From contig JANXYB010000045.1 in the NCBI GenBank assembly GCA_025350325.1, positions 1 through 64,000 on the forward strand: 64,000 bases of DNA. The letters are read 5' to 3'. This DNA is from Acidobacteriaceae bacterium (GTDB taxonomy: Bacteria > Acidobacteriota > Terriglobia > Terriglobales > Acidobacteriaceae). Position numbers and translations under genes: made by a program. Of this stretch, positions 1 to 6,700 are shown piece by piece. The notes below the pieces were generated by a model that worked only from the letters and a program-made list of their open reading frames with translations, was not told the origin of the DNA and made no database searches. How positions within the stretch are numbered: the stretch's first letter is position 1; the number at the start of each line of letters is the position of its first letter.

Positions 1-6
1 CTTCAG

Positions 7-138
7 GGCTGGACTTCATTGGAAGCTTTGTATCATGGCATGACTTCATTGAAAGCTTTGTATCAGGGCAAGACTTCATTGGAAGCCTTGTATCATGGCA
101 TGACTTCATTGAAAGCTTGTATCAGGGCATGACTTCAG
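7..138. repeat. 30-bp tandem repeat array
   Basis: Four consecutive units of about 30 bp (7-36, 37-66, 67-96, 97-125) share the form ggcatgacttcattgaaag followed by ctttgtatcag. A fifth, partial unit leads into the palindrome ggcatgacttcagtagtgcc (126-145). Units alternate between ggaagc and gaaagc and between tatcat and tatcag, so there may be a 60-bp higher-order period. The array starts at the window edge and may extend to the left. There are no unique spacers, so it is not a CRISPR. Confidence 0.85.
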
Positions 139-183
139 TAGTGCCAAAAAAGGCTCATAAACAAATGGGCTTTAGCCCCTGCC

Positions 184-228
184 GGGTGCGCATCCATGAC
201 CCAGCCACGAGTGGGAAAAGCACGAACC
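184..228. repeat. Dispersed hairpin repeat, copy 1
   Basis: Copy of a 45-bp element with the general form gggtgcccattcatgac, a short loop, then gtcatgagtgggaaagcac and gaacc. The arms form an imperfect hairpin. Three more copies occur at 318-362, 1069-1112 and 1232-1274. This copy is the most diverged, with cagccacgagtggg in place of the right arm. Confidence 0.7.
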
Positions 229-261
229 TAAACACCGCCTTGAATGATGCTAGCTTGAAAG

Positions 262-281
262 GGCGCGGCTTCAGCCGCGCC
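262..281. repeat. Perfect 9-bp-arm palindrome, copy 1
   Basis: The sequence is ggcgcggct-tc-agccgcgcc, a perfect inverted repeat with a two-base centre. The same 20-mer recurs at 1148-1167, and a decayed copy lies near 396-410. It shares the cttcag centre with the other palindromes of this region. Confidence 0.8.
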
Positions 282-317
282 TCAACGCCACAAATAAGCC
301 CGCGTTTGAGCCGTGCC

Positions 318-362
318 GGGTGCCACATCCATGACACAGTCATGGGTGGGAAAGCACGAACC
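318..362. repeat. Dispersed hairpin repeat, copy 2
   Basis: Second copy of the hairpin element (catccatgacacagtcatgg followed by gtgggaaagcacgaacc). Between copies 1 and 2 sits the 9-bp-arm palindrome, so the two families alternate. Confidence 0.75.
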
Positions 363-464
363 CCAACCCGACTCGAATCCATCCAGCTTTGAAAGGGCGC
401 GGCTTCCGCCTCGCAGTCAACGCCAGAAATAACTCAGGGCTTAGCCCCCGAGGGAATTCCTCCC

Positions 465-929
465 TCATTCCCGTTCGCGCAAACCCCTCCACGCCCCAAC
501 CTTCCAAAATGGAAAACCCGAAACCCGCGCTGCCGCAAACAACAAAACCAAACCAAGTATTGAAACGCCCGGCACCAGCGCCCATCGCCCTTCTTTCAAA
601 TCAAGCGCCGCGTCGAACAACTGGATACACCCCGCGAGCAAAACCAGAACCGAAAGTTGCCCCCTCGCCCGCAGCACCAGCGCGATCGTGAGGAAGAGTG
701 CGACCGCCAAATTACGCGCCACCAGATACCCGGCATAGACCACAACTCCCGCCGTGATCCCTTCACGCGGACCGAGCATCATTCCCGGATTGACCAGGGC
801 GACGATTCCGCCAACCGCCATGAGAAACGCGCCTATGATCACCACCGCTCCGACCCACACGGGAATGGCACTGCGACTCCCCGCTGCCGAGTCACTTACC
901 GGCTCACGATTATCAATCTCTCTCATCAT
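465..929 (-). CDS. Small multi-pass membrane protein, function unknown
   Basis: I do not recognise a named family. The ORF is open to 1007, but the pair of ATGs at 929/926 is preceded by GAGG at about seven bases, so I start there (about 154 aa, MMREIDN...). The protein has a short polar N-terminus and four likely membrane helices. These are roughly VWVGAVVIIGAFLMAVGG, GITAGVVVYAGYLVARNLAV, a third beginning LSVLVLLAGCIQLF, and GVSILGLVLLFAAARV. Weakly hydrophilic loops and a basic C-terminus follow. It could be a DUF4267-like four-helix protein, but I cannot confirm this. It stands alone between two clusters of palindromic repeats, which makes cargo of a repeat-rich region or a solitary housekeeping gene equally possible. 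Confidence 0.6.
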   Translation of the reverse strand: MMREIDNREPVSDSAAGSRSAIPVWVGAVVIIGAFLMAVGGIVALVNPGMMLGPREGITAGVVVYAGYLVARNLAVALFLTIALVLRARGQLSVLVLLAGCIQLFDAALDLKEGRWALVPGVSILGLVLLFAAARVSGFPFWKVGAWRGLRERE

Positions 930-1068
930 GCTTTGGCCTCGCGTCTCTCTTCGAACAACTGTGTGTATCACGAATACGGCACAGACCGAATAAAGGTTCC
1001 TGCTCACTTTCGGTCTGCCCCCGGAGCGACTTCAAAACCATGAATTTAAATGGCGGCCAATCGAAGCC

Positions 1069-1112
1069 GGGTGCCCATTCACGACGCAGTCATGAGTGGG
1101 AAAGCCCGAACC
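1069..1112. repeat. Dispersed hairpin repeat, copy 3
   Basis: Third copy (gggtgcccattcacgacgca followed by gtcatgagtgggaaagcccgaacc), lying upstream of the membrane-protein gene. It is followed by aaacaccgacctga, a flank also seen in degenerate form after copies 1 and 4, so the repeated unit is longer than the hairpin itself. Confidence 0.75.
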
Positions 1113-1147
1113 CAAACACCGACCTGAGTGAACCTAATCTTTGAAGG

Positions 1148-1167
1148 GGCGCGGCTTCAGCCGCGCC
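1148..1167. repeat. Perfect 9-bp-arm palindrome, copy 2
   Basis: Exact second copy of ggcgcggcttcagccgcgcc, again preceded by a ttgaa(a)gg flank as in copy 1 at 262-281. Confidence 0.8.
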
Positions 1168-1231
1168 ATAGATGCAACATAAAGAAGGTGGCTTCAGCCC
1201 CTGAGGGAAATCTATGTCATGTGCGGAGCCA

Positions 1232-1274
1232 AGTGCCCATTCATGACGCAGTCATGAGTGGGAAAGCACGAACC
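1232..1274. repeat. Dispersed hairpin repeat, copy 4
   Basis: Fourth copy (gtgcccattcatgacgca followed by gtcatgagtgggaaagcacgaacc). The arms cccattcatgac and gtcatgagtggg pair at 11 of 12 positions. It is followed by aacataaagaacgtggcttcagcccccgag, which repeats the 1170-1205 context almost verbatim. Confidence 0.75.
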
Positions 1275-1415
1275 TAAACACGCCTGAGTGAACATAAAGA
1301 ACGTGGCTTCAGCCCCCGAGGGAATTCCACTTCTCATGCGCAGACCCCCTCCAACCCATAAGAACATCAATGGTCACTTTGACCCATGCCCCCCGAATGC
1401 TAATCTCGGGGCATC

Positions 1416-1520
1416 GTGCCCACTGTCAAAAACCAGCTCTATTACGGCGACAATTATGAAATTCTGCAGCGCTACATCAAAGACGAGTCCGTCGACCTCG
1501 CCACCTCGACCCGCCATTGA
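1416..1520 (+). pseudogene. Truncated N-terminus of an adenine-specific DNA methyltransferase
   Basis: A GTG at 1416 opens a 34-codon frame reading MPTVKNQLYYGDNYEILQRY then IKDESVDLA. This matches the start of type III/Mod-like and orphan N6-adenine methylases (NQLYYGDNLEVLR..IKDESVDLVYLDPPFN). The conserved DPPF catalytic motif should follow. Here one base appears lost after gacctcgcc: the next bases ctcgacccgccattg would read LDPPL in the shifted frame. The frame hits TGA at 1518-1520, and no methylase-like sequence is visible beyond about 1540. It is a decayed 5' end without the rest of the gene, next to the repeat cluster. Confidence 0.65.
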
Positions 1521-1969
1521 AAAGGTGCGCGCTTTGCCGATCATTTCCCTTCCTCGGCACATACTCATTCATAGACATACCCGCGTACGACATAGCGCCG
1601 AAAAACTCCACAAAGCGAAGCTCGTTATGGCCACGACGTCCAAGCCGCGCCGATAAAGGTTCGTGTGCCACCTGCCGAGGAGATCACGCTTTCAACGAAA
1701 TTTTCGCTTGTCGGGCGCGGAACTGCCCATAACTCCTTTGCAATCATATTTCTGCGGCTAAGTCGCATAGAATCAGATTTTTAGGGCCACTCCCTTTACG
1801 TAAGCTATTGATAAAGAATAACTTCTATCCAGATACGGGGGGGGAGGGGGGGAGGGGGTAGCTTCCCACGAGCGGTCAAGAGTCCCCCACGGCCGACGTA
1901 GACTTTTCATACTGACGATTGCCAGTAAATCCGTCGATTGCCCGTAAATATTATTCCCGCACCTAGCCC
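1521..1969. other. Gene-free stretch with a G-rich repeat
   Basis: No convincing coding sequence was found. The only clear structure is acttctatccagatac followed by G8-A-G7-A-G5 (1821-1858), which has a relative at 21782-21813. The short ORFs listed here lack ribosome-binding sites and recognisable composition. Confidence 0.5.
1821..1858. repeat. G-rich dispersed repeat (putative G-quadruplex), copy 1
   Basis: The stretch reads acttctatccagatac followed by runs of eight, seven and five guanines separated by single adenines. Runs of this length could fold as a G-quadruplex on the plus strand. A second copy (acttccatccagagtat, then gggtgggggtggggg) is at 21782-21813. The shared non-G leader shows that this is a repeat family rather than chance G-richness. 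Confidence 0.6.
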
Positions 1970-2830
1970 TCAAGCTCGCGGCGGCGCTTTAAGCCCCAGT
2001 TCGTGCATCGCGATCTGCAGGTCGGCCCACGCTTCCTTCTTCTGCCGTGGATCGCGCAGCAAGAACGCCGGATGGTAGGTCACGATCAGCTTGGTTTCGC
2101 GAAATCCATGCACCCGGCCACGCAGACCTGCCAGCGGCTGACGCTGACCTAAAAGATAAGTCGCCGCCGTAGCCCCTAACGCCACCAGTACCTCCGGCCG
2201 CACCACATCGATCTGGCGAAACAGAAATTGCGAACAGGTGTTCGCCTCAGCCGGCTCCGGCGTCCGATTGCCCGGCGGACGACACATCACTACGTTGGCA
2301 ATGTAAACCTCTTCGCGCTTGAGCCCCATCGCCGCGATCATGTTGTTGAGCAACTGGCCGGCCCGGCCGACAAACGGAATTCCCTGCGCGTCTTCATCGG
2401 CGCCCGGCCCTTCGCCGACGAACATAAGCCGCGCCTGCGCGCTGCCGTCGCCAAAGACAATCTTGGTGCGGCCCGTATGCAGAGCGCACCGTGTGCAGTC
2501 GCCAACATCTTCGCGAATCAAACGCAGAGCCGAGACGCGGTCTGCAGGCGGAACGGCTGCCGCAACTTGCGGCGCCGCGGGAAACGGCTTGCGTGGCGGA
2601 ATAGTCTGATCCTCCTGAACGCTTGTCTCTGGCCGGGGTTCTTCGACCACCTCCGCAACGGTGTGCGGAGCTATAGAAATAACCGCGTCATCGATAGGTT
2701 CTGATTCGCATTCAACGATGAGCGACGGATCAACCGGTCGACGATAAAATTCCGTCAGACCCAATTCACCATAAAAACGCAGTCTCTCTTCGAGAGCTTT
2801 GCGGGTCGCTGCATCGAGTGTTCGCGCCAA
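1970..2830 (-). CDS. udg: Uracil-DNA glycosylase, family 4 (Fe-S type)
   Basis: This enzyme removes uracil from DNA in base-excision repair. It has a Q/P-rich N-terminal extension of about 100 residues (its start resembles that of fused or partnered UDGs), then the family-4 core. Visible are CTRC at about residues 112-115 and [16 protein letters not shown], the usual four cysteines of the 4Fe-4S cluster; the glycosylase motif [20 protein letters not shown]; and the C-terminal [11 protein letters not shown] motif with the conserved His. Its 286 residues are longer than the minimal family (about 200). The start is TTG, supported by GGAG eight bases upstream. It follows coaBC by five bases and is probably its co-transcribed last gene. 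Confidence 0.9.
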   Translation of the reverse strand: MARTLDAATRKALEERLRFYGELGLTEFYRRPVDPSLIVECESEPIDDAVISIAPHTVAEVVEEPRPETSVQEDQTIPPRKPFPAAPQVAAAVPPADRVSALRLIREDVGDCTRCALHTGRTKIVFGDGSAQARLMFVGEGPGADEDAQGIPFVGRAGQLLNNMIAAMGLKREEVYIANVVMCRPPGNRTPEPAEANTCSQFLFRQIDVVRPEVLVALGATAATYLLGQRQPLAGLRGRVHGFRETKLIVTYHPAFLLRDPRQKKEAWADLQIAMHELGLKAPPRA

Positions 2831-2835
2831 GCTCG

Positions 2836-4131
2836 CTACTCCACAATCAATTGCCGACGCGAACTGGCGATGGAGTTGGACTGGCTCAGGACCCGCTCCT
2901 GCGGCGTTGCATCATCCAGTTCCACCGATAAAGACCGTGGCCGGCGCAACGTGGAAATCTCGTCCAGGATGCGGTCGGCAAGTTTGCGCTTGGTCATCGC
3001 GGGAAGCTCGATCGATGTTGAAGTAGTGAGGAACGTGGCCGCATTCATGTCCGACTCGATACCCAACGCTTCGCTCGATACATCATTCACCACGATCGCG
3101 TCGGCCCCTTTGCGCAGCAGCTTGGCGCGTCCGTTTTCCATGCGGTTTTCGGTCTCCGCCGCAAAGCCTACGATGAGCTGACCCGGGCGCCGCTGCCGCA
3201 CCACTTCGGCGAGAATGTCTTCCGTCGGCGCCAACTCCAGCGTTATTGGGCCGGAGCGCTTGAGCTTGTGGTCCGACACATGCACAGGCCTGTAATCGGC
3301 CACCGCTGCGGCCTTGATCACCATCGTCGCCTCGCCCATGCGCGCCAGCACCGCGACACGCATCTGTTCGGCGGTCGTTACCTTGACAAATTCGCAATGC
3401 GTCGGCGGATGCAGTGCCGACGGACCGCTCACCAGGATCACTTTAGCTCCACGGCTTTGCGCAGCGTCGGCCAGCGCATATCCCATCTTGCCGCTGGAGC
3501 GATTGCCGAGGTAACGCACCGGGTCGACGGCTTCGCGAGTGCCACCTGCTGTCACAAGCACCACTTCACCGGCCAGGTCGTGACGACGGCCGAGGGCATT
3601 CAACACGGTGTCGGCGATGGCCTCGGGCTCAGCCATACGGCCCACTCCAACTGTGCCGCACGCCAGGCTGCCCGTACCGGGCTCGATCACACGAACGCCG
3701 CGCTCGCGCAGTATTTCAAGATTGGCCTGGGTTGCGGGATGCTCCCACATATGCACGTTCATCGCCGGAGCAACCAGGACAGGAGCAGTCGTAGCTAAAT
3801 ACATCGTGGCTAGAAAATCGTCGGCGATTCCGTGTGCGAATTTGGCCAGAATGTTAGCGGTCGCCGGAGCCACCACCAGCGCTTCAGTCCACTGCGCTTC
3901 GCCGATGTGTTCGATCGATGAGTCGGCACCCTCGGTCGGGCCCGGCTCCTCCCACAGGCTGGTGATGACTCTATGCCCGGTCAACGCGGCAAACGTCAAC
4001 GGCTGCACAAATTTGCAAGCCGCCTCGGTCATCACTACGTGGACCTCAAGGGCTTGCCGCTGCAAAGCGCGCACCAACTCCGCCGCTTTGTATGCCGCGA
4101 TACCGCCTGAGACCCCAACCGTTATTCTCAT
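2836..4131 (-). CDS. coaBC: Bifunctional phosphopantothenoylcysteine decarboxylase / phosphopantothenate-cysteine ligase
   Basis: It catalyses two successive steps of coenzyme A synthesis: joining of cysteine to 4'-phosphopantothenate, then FMN-dependent decarboxylation. The N-terminal CoaC flavodoxin-like domain begins VGVSGGIAAYKAAELVRAL and carries PAMNVHMWEHPATQ. The linker LACGTVGVGRMAEPE contains the conserved Cys. The CoaB domain shows VLVTAGGTREAVDPVRYLGN, SSGKMG, KAAAVADYRP and a KLKR element. The length of 431 aa is slightly longer than usual (about 400), because of a polar C-terminal tail. It lies in the common order gmk-rpoZ-coaBC, separated from rpoZ here by a hydrolase remnant. 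Confidence 0.95.
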   Translation of the reverse strand: MRITVGVSGGIAAYKAAELVRALQRQALEVHVVMTEAACKFVQPLTFAALTGHRVITSLWEEPGPTEGADSSIEHIGEAQWTEALVVAPATANILAKFAHGIADDFLATMYLATTAPVLVAPAMNVHMWEHPATQANLEILRERGVRVIEPGTGSLACGTVGVGRMAEPEAIADTVLNALGRRHDLAGEVVLVTAGGTREAVDPVRYLGNRSSGKMGYALADAAQSRGAKVILVSGPSALHPPTHCEFVKVTTAEQMRVAVLARMGEATMVIKAAAVADYRPVHVSDHKLKRSGPITLELAPTEDILAEVVRQRRPGQLIVGFAAETENRMENGRAKLLRKGADAIVVNDVSSEALGIESDMNAATFLTTSTSIELPAMTKRKLADRILDEISTLRRPRSLSVELDDATPQERVLSQSNSIASSRRQLIVE

Positions 4132-4150
4132 GGCTCGATTGTAGACGCTT

Positions 4151-4639
4151 TCATGAGCCGAGGGCGAAGGCTAGGCCGATCGGCTCTGCTGCCTCTTCCA
4201 AATAAATAGACGAGCTCGCAATGTACTGGTGAAGTTCCTCGACGATGGGCTTGAGCAGGGGGCCGGTGGCGTTGGGGCCGGCCGGTGCACCGGCAAAGCC
4301 CGCGATCTGGATGCGATGCAGGCGATACGTTGAGTTCAGAAGCTTGGCCTCGGCCGCGTAAACTTCGCGCGAACTCGCCAACCCGGGAATCAATATTACG
4401 TCGGGACCTTTGCCCGCGGCCTGTCCCTGGACGAGGACTGAGAAGCGGGTGGGTGCGGCCGCGTTCGGCGTTGTGGTACCGGCGGCGCTGACGCTCTGGC
4501 TATGTGCCTGTGAGAGGATCGCCGTCGTACGATCAGCCCGCTGCCTTCCATGCGGCAGTGATTCGATTCTTGGCTGCCTCCGCGATCGGAAAATAGTCAT
4601 GCTTACAGCGCGGTTGTTATCGGCAGGGTACACGCGCAC
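4151..4639 (-). pseudogene. Truncated alpha/beta hydrolase
   Basis: The readable part (from about residue 70) is FSVLVQGQ...PDVILIPGLASSREV, then YRLHRIQIAGFAGAPAG and LLKPIVEELHQYIASS. This is the beginning of an alpha/beta hydrolase with the HG-like oxyanion strand. The frame ends in unrelated sequence (IYLEEAAEPIGLAFALGS) where the nucleophile elbow G-x-S-x-G should come. The nucleophile, acid and His regions are all missing, and only 19 bases remain before coaBC. It is therefore a 5' fragment left by a deletion. The N-terminal 60 residues look non-homologous, so the true start may be internal. Confidence 0.6.
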
Positions 4640-4741
4640 TGTGCATTGGGGCAGGCCAAGTGCGGCGCGTCAAACGAAAGGACAAACCGCAGCCCTTGAA
4701 GAACCCAGGTCTGCAATTAGTAAGAACGGAGGATCGGACCC

Positions 4742-4963
4742 TTAAAGTTGGTGTGCCGGCGTGTCAATCAGCGGCTTTACGACCGGTCCTTCGACCTTGA
4801 CGTAGGAAATCTTTCCGGCACTTATTTCCTCCTGGGCGATGCGACAAGCCTTTGTCGAATGGCTGGGGATTAGTGCGGCAGAGCCATTTTGAATCTGGCG
4901 TGCACGGCGGGCTGCCACGAGAACCTTGCGATAGTTTGAATCGAAGCCGGTCTCAATCGTCAT
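4742..4963 (-). CDS. rpoZ: RNA polymerase omega subunit
   Basis: Small subunit that helps beta' fold and assemble into RNA polymerase. The core FDSNYRKVLVAARRARQIQ, followed by RIAQEEISAGKI, matches the acidobacterial omega pattern, with a basic helix and the conserved RIAxEEI segment. The ORF is open further upstream, inside gmk. I choose ATG at 4963 because GGAG lies nine bases before it; the ATG at 4972 would have no spacing. The gene overlaps the 3' end of gmk by 11 bases, indicating translational coupling in the yicC-gmk-rpoZ group. The protein is about 73 aa. Confidence 0.85.
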   Translation of the reverse strand: MTIETGFDSNYRKVLVAARRARQIQNGSAALIPSHSTKACRIAQEEISAGKISYVKVEGPVVKPLIDTPAHQL

Positions 4964-5726
4964 CGAGGTCATCTCCAAAGGGAAGTTGCTGCTGGCCGGA
5001 TATCCCATCGATGCCGAAGGCTTCCAGCACAGGTTTAAGCCGCTCACGCGAGTTCGACTGACGGCAGGCTGCGGCGACCTCTAACACCCTGCTCGAACGG
5101 TAAACGATGGGTTCTGCGTTTCGATAATAACGCTCCGCCAGCACAATCGCCTCGAGTTGTGCAACTGCCCGGTCGAGGATGTCGTTGATGAGAATATAGC
5201 TGTAATCTCGATAATTCTCAATTTCTTTGCTCGCCTCGCTGAGCCGCCGGTAGAGTTCCGACTCATTGACTACACCCTCGGCGCGACTCCGATTGCGCAG
5301 TCGAGTTCGCAAAACTTTGGGCGTCGGAGGCAGTACGAATATGCTCACGGCCTCGGGCATTGACTTGCGCACCTGCGCGGCGCCCTGCACGTCGATATCG
5401 AGCAGCAGGTCATGACCGACGCGGCGGGCGTCTTCGAGCGAATGGCGCGCGGTGCCGTAATAATTGCCAAACACTTCGGCATACTCAAGGAACATTGACT
5501 CGGCGCGCATGCGTTCAAATTCTTCGCGGCTGGTGAAATAGTACTCGCGCCCATGCTCCTCAGATCCGCGCGGCGGGCGCGTGGTCCAAGAGATTGAGAA
5601 ATCAACCCCGCTGACTTGTTTACGAAGCTCGCTTACCAGCGTGCTCTTACCCGAACCGGAAGGCGCCGAAATGATGAACAGAATTCCTGCCACGTTGCGA
5701 TTGTCCTCTGCTGAGTCTGTGATCAC
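4953..5726 (-). CDS. gmk: Guanylate kinase
   Basis: It phosphorylates GMP to GDP with ATP in purine nucleotide synthesis. The P-loop APSGSGKST lies at about residues 21-29. It is followed by SWTTRPPRGSEEHGREYYF, the GMP-binding region, and by DIDVQGAAQVR. At 257 aa it is longer than the usual 200-210 because of a C-terminal extension after AERYYRNAEP that ends acidic (PFGDDLDDD). The start is GTG at 5726; the N-terminal 15 residues are weakly conserved, so the start could be slightly internal. It lies 69 bases after yicC and overlaps rpoZ. Confidence 0.93.
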   Translation of the reverse strand: MITDSAEDNRNVAGILFIISAPSGSGKSTLVSELRKQVSGVDFSISWTTRPPRGSEEHGREYYFTSREEFERMRAESMFLEYAEVFGNYYGTARHSLEDARRVGHDLLLDIDVQGAAQVRKSMPEAVSIFVLPPTPKVLRTRLRNRSRAEGVVNESELYRRLSEASKEIENYRDYSYILINDILDRAVAQLEAIVLAERYYRNAEPIVYRSSRVLEVAAACRQSNSRERLKPVLEAFGIDGISGQQQLPFGDDLDDD

Positions 5727-5795
5727 CCTATAACAAGTGGCTAGTGCGCATCAGCAACATTCTCCCGGTCACGGATGTGCGCCAACACTCGTTGT

Positions 5796-6695
5796 TTATT
5801 CTGCGTTCTGGATTTGCTCGCGCGCCTTCTCGATTTCCGCTTTCATTGCCAGTCCTAATTCCGTGATGCGCATTCCCTTGCCGCCCACACCACCGGTTTT
5901 TGACAGCAGCGTGTTGGCTTCCCGGTTCATCTCCTGCAGCAGGAAGTCGAGCTTCTTGCCTACTTCTCCGCCCGCAGCAAGCAGGTCGCGGAAGTGTCCA
6001 ATATGTGTTGTCATCCGTCCCAGTTCTTCTGAGATATCGCTGTGATCCACCTGCACCGCGACTTCTTCCAGCAGACGCTGGCGGCTGAACTCGTTGCCCG
6101 TGGCCGCAATCAATCGTTGTGTCAGTCGTTCCTGGTAGCGTTGCTCCACTTCGGGTCGCAGCTCCGTCACGCCCTCCACCGCCTCTGTCAGCCTGTCGAG
6201 CGAGGCGAGCAAAATCGTTTGCAGCGCTTCACCCTCGCGGGCGCGCATAAGTTTCAACTCCTCGAGCAGTGGACCGATGCTTCGCGTGACACTCTCTGTA
6301 AGGGCTGCGACATCTCCGTCCCCAGTGCTGCGGCTCTCAGTCTGCAGGGCGCCAGGCATTTGCAGAGCAACATTGATATTGGGCTCACCTGCGATCTGAA
6401 ATTCTTCACGCGCTTGCTTGAAAGCGGCCAGATAACCAGATACTAGTTCGCGGTTATATCCAACCTTCTGCTGCACTGATCGCTCGACAGACAGCGTCAG
6501 GTCCACATGACCGCGCACCAGACTCTCCTTCACCGCACGGCGCAATTCCATCTCGAGTGCATCGAATCCCGACGGCAGGCGCAACTGAATATCGAGGAAG
6601 CGGTGATTCACGCTCTTCAAACTCAGTGTGTAAACCAATAGATCGTGCACACGCACCTGGGTGCGGGCAAACCCGGTCATTGAATAGATCGGCAT
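5796..6695 (-). CDS. yicC: YicC/YloC family endoribonuclease
   Basis: A YicC-type protein, the family now known as endoribonucleases involved in RNA turnover. The diagnostic N-terminus MPIYSMTGFARTQ and the C-terminal block KLDFLLQEMNREANTLLSK..GG are both present. The length of 299 aa is normal. The start is supported by GAGG about ten bases upstream. It follows the ABC transporter by five bases and precedes gmk, the order seen in many bacteria. Confidence 0.92.
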   Translation of the reverse strand: MPIYSMTGFARTQVRVHDLLVYTLSLKSVNHRFLDIQLRLPSGFDALEMELRRAVKESLVRGHVDLTLSVERSVQQKVGYNRELVSGYLAAFKQAREEFQIAGEPNINVALQMPGALQTESRSTGDGDVAALTESVTRSIGPLLEELKLMRAREGEALQTILLASLDRLTEAVEGVTELRPEVEQRYQERLTQRLIAATGNEFSRQRLLEEVAVQVDHSDISEELGRMTTHIGHFRDLLAAGGEVGKKLDFLLQEMNREANTLLSKTGGVGGKGMRITELGLAMKAEIEKAREQIQNAE

Positions 6696-6700
6696 ACGTG

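Noticed and set aside
7-138. Possible CRISPR array at the window start
   Set aside because: The 30-bp units are directly adjacent with no spacers between them, and no cas gene is present.
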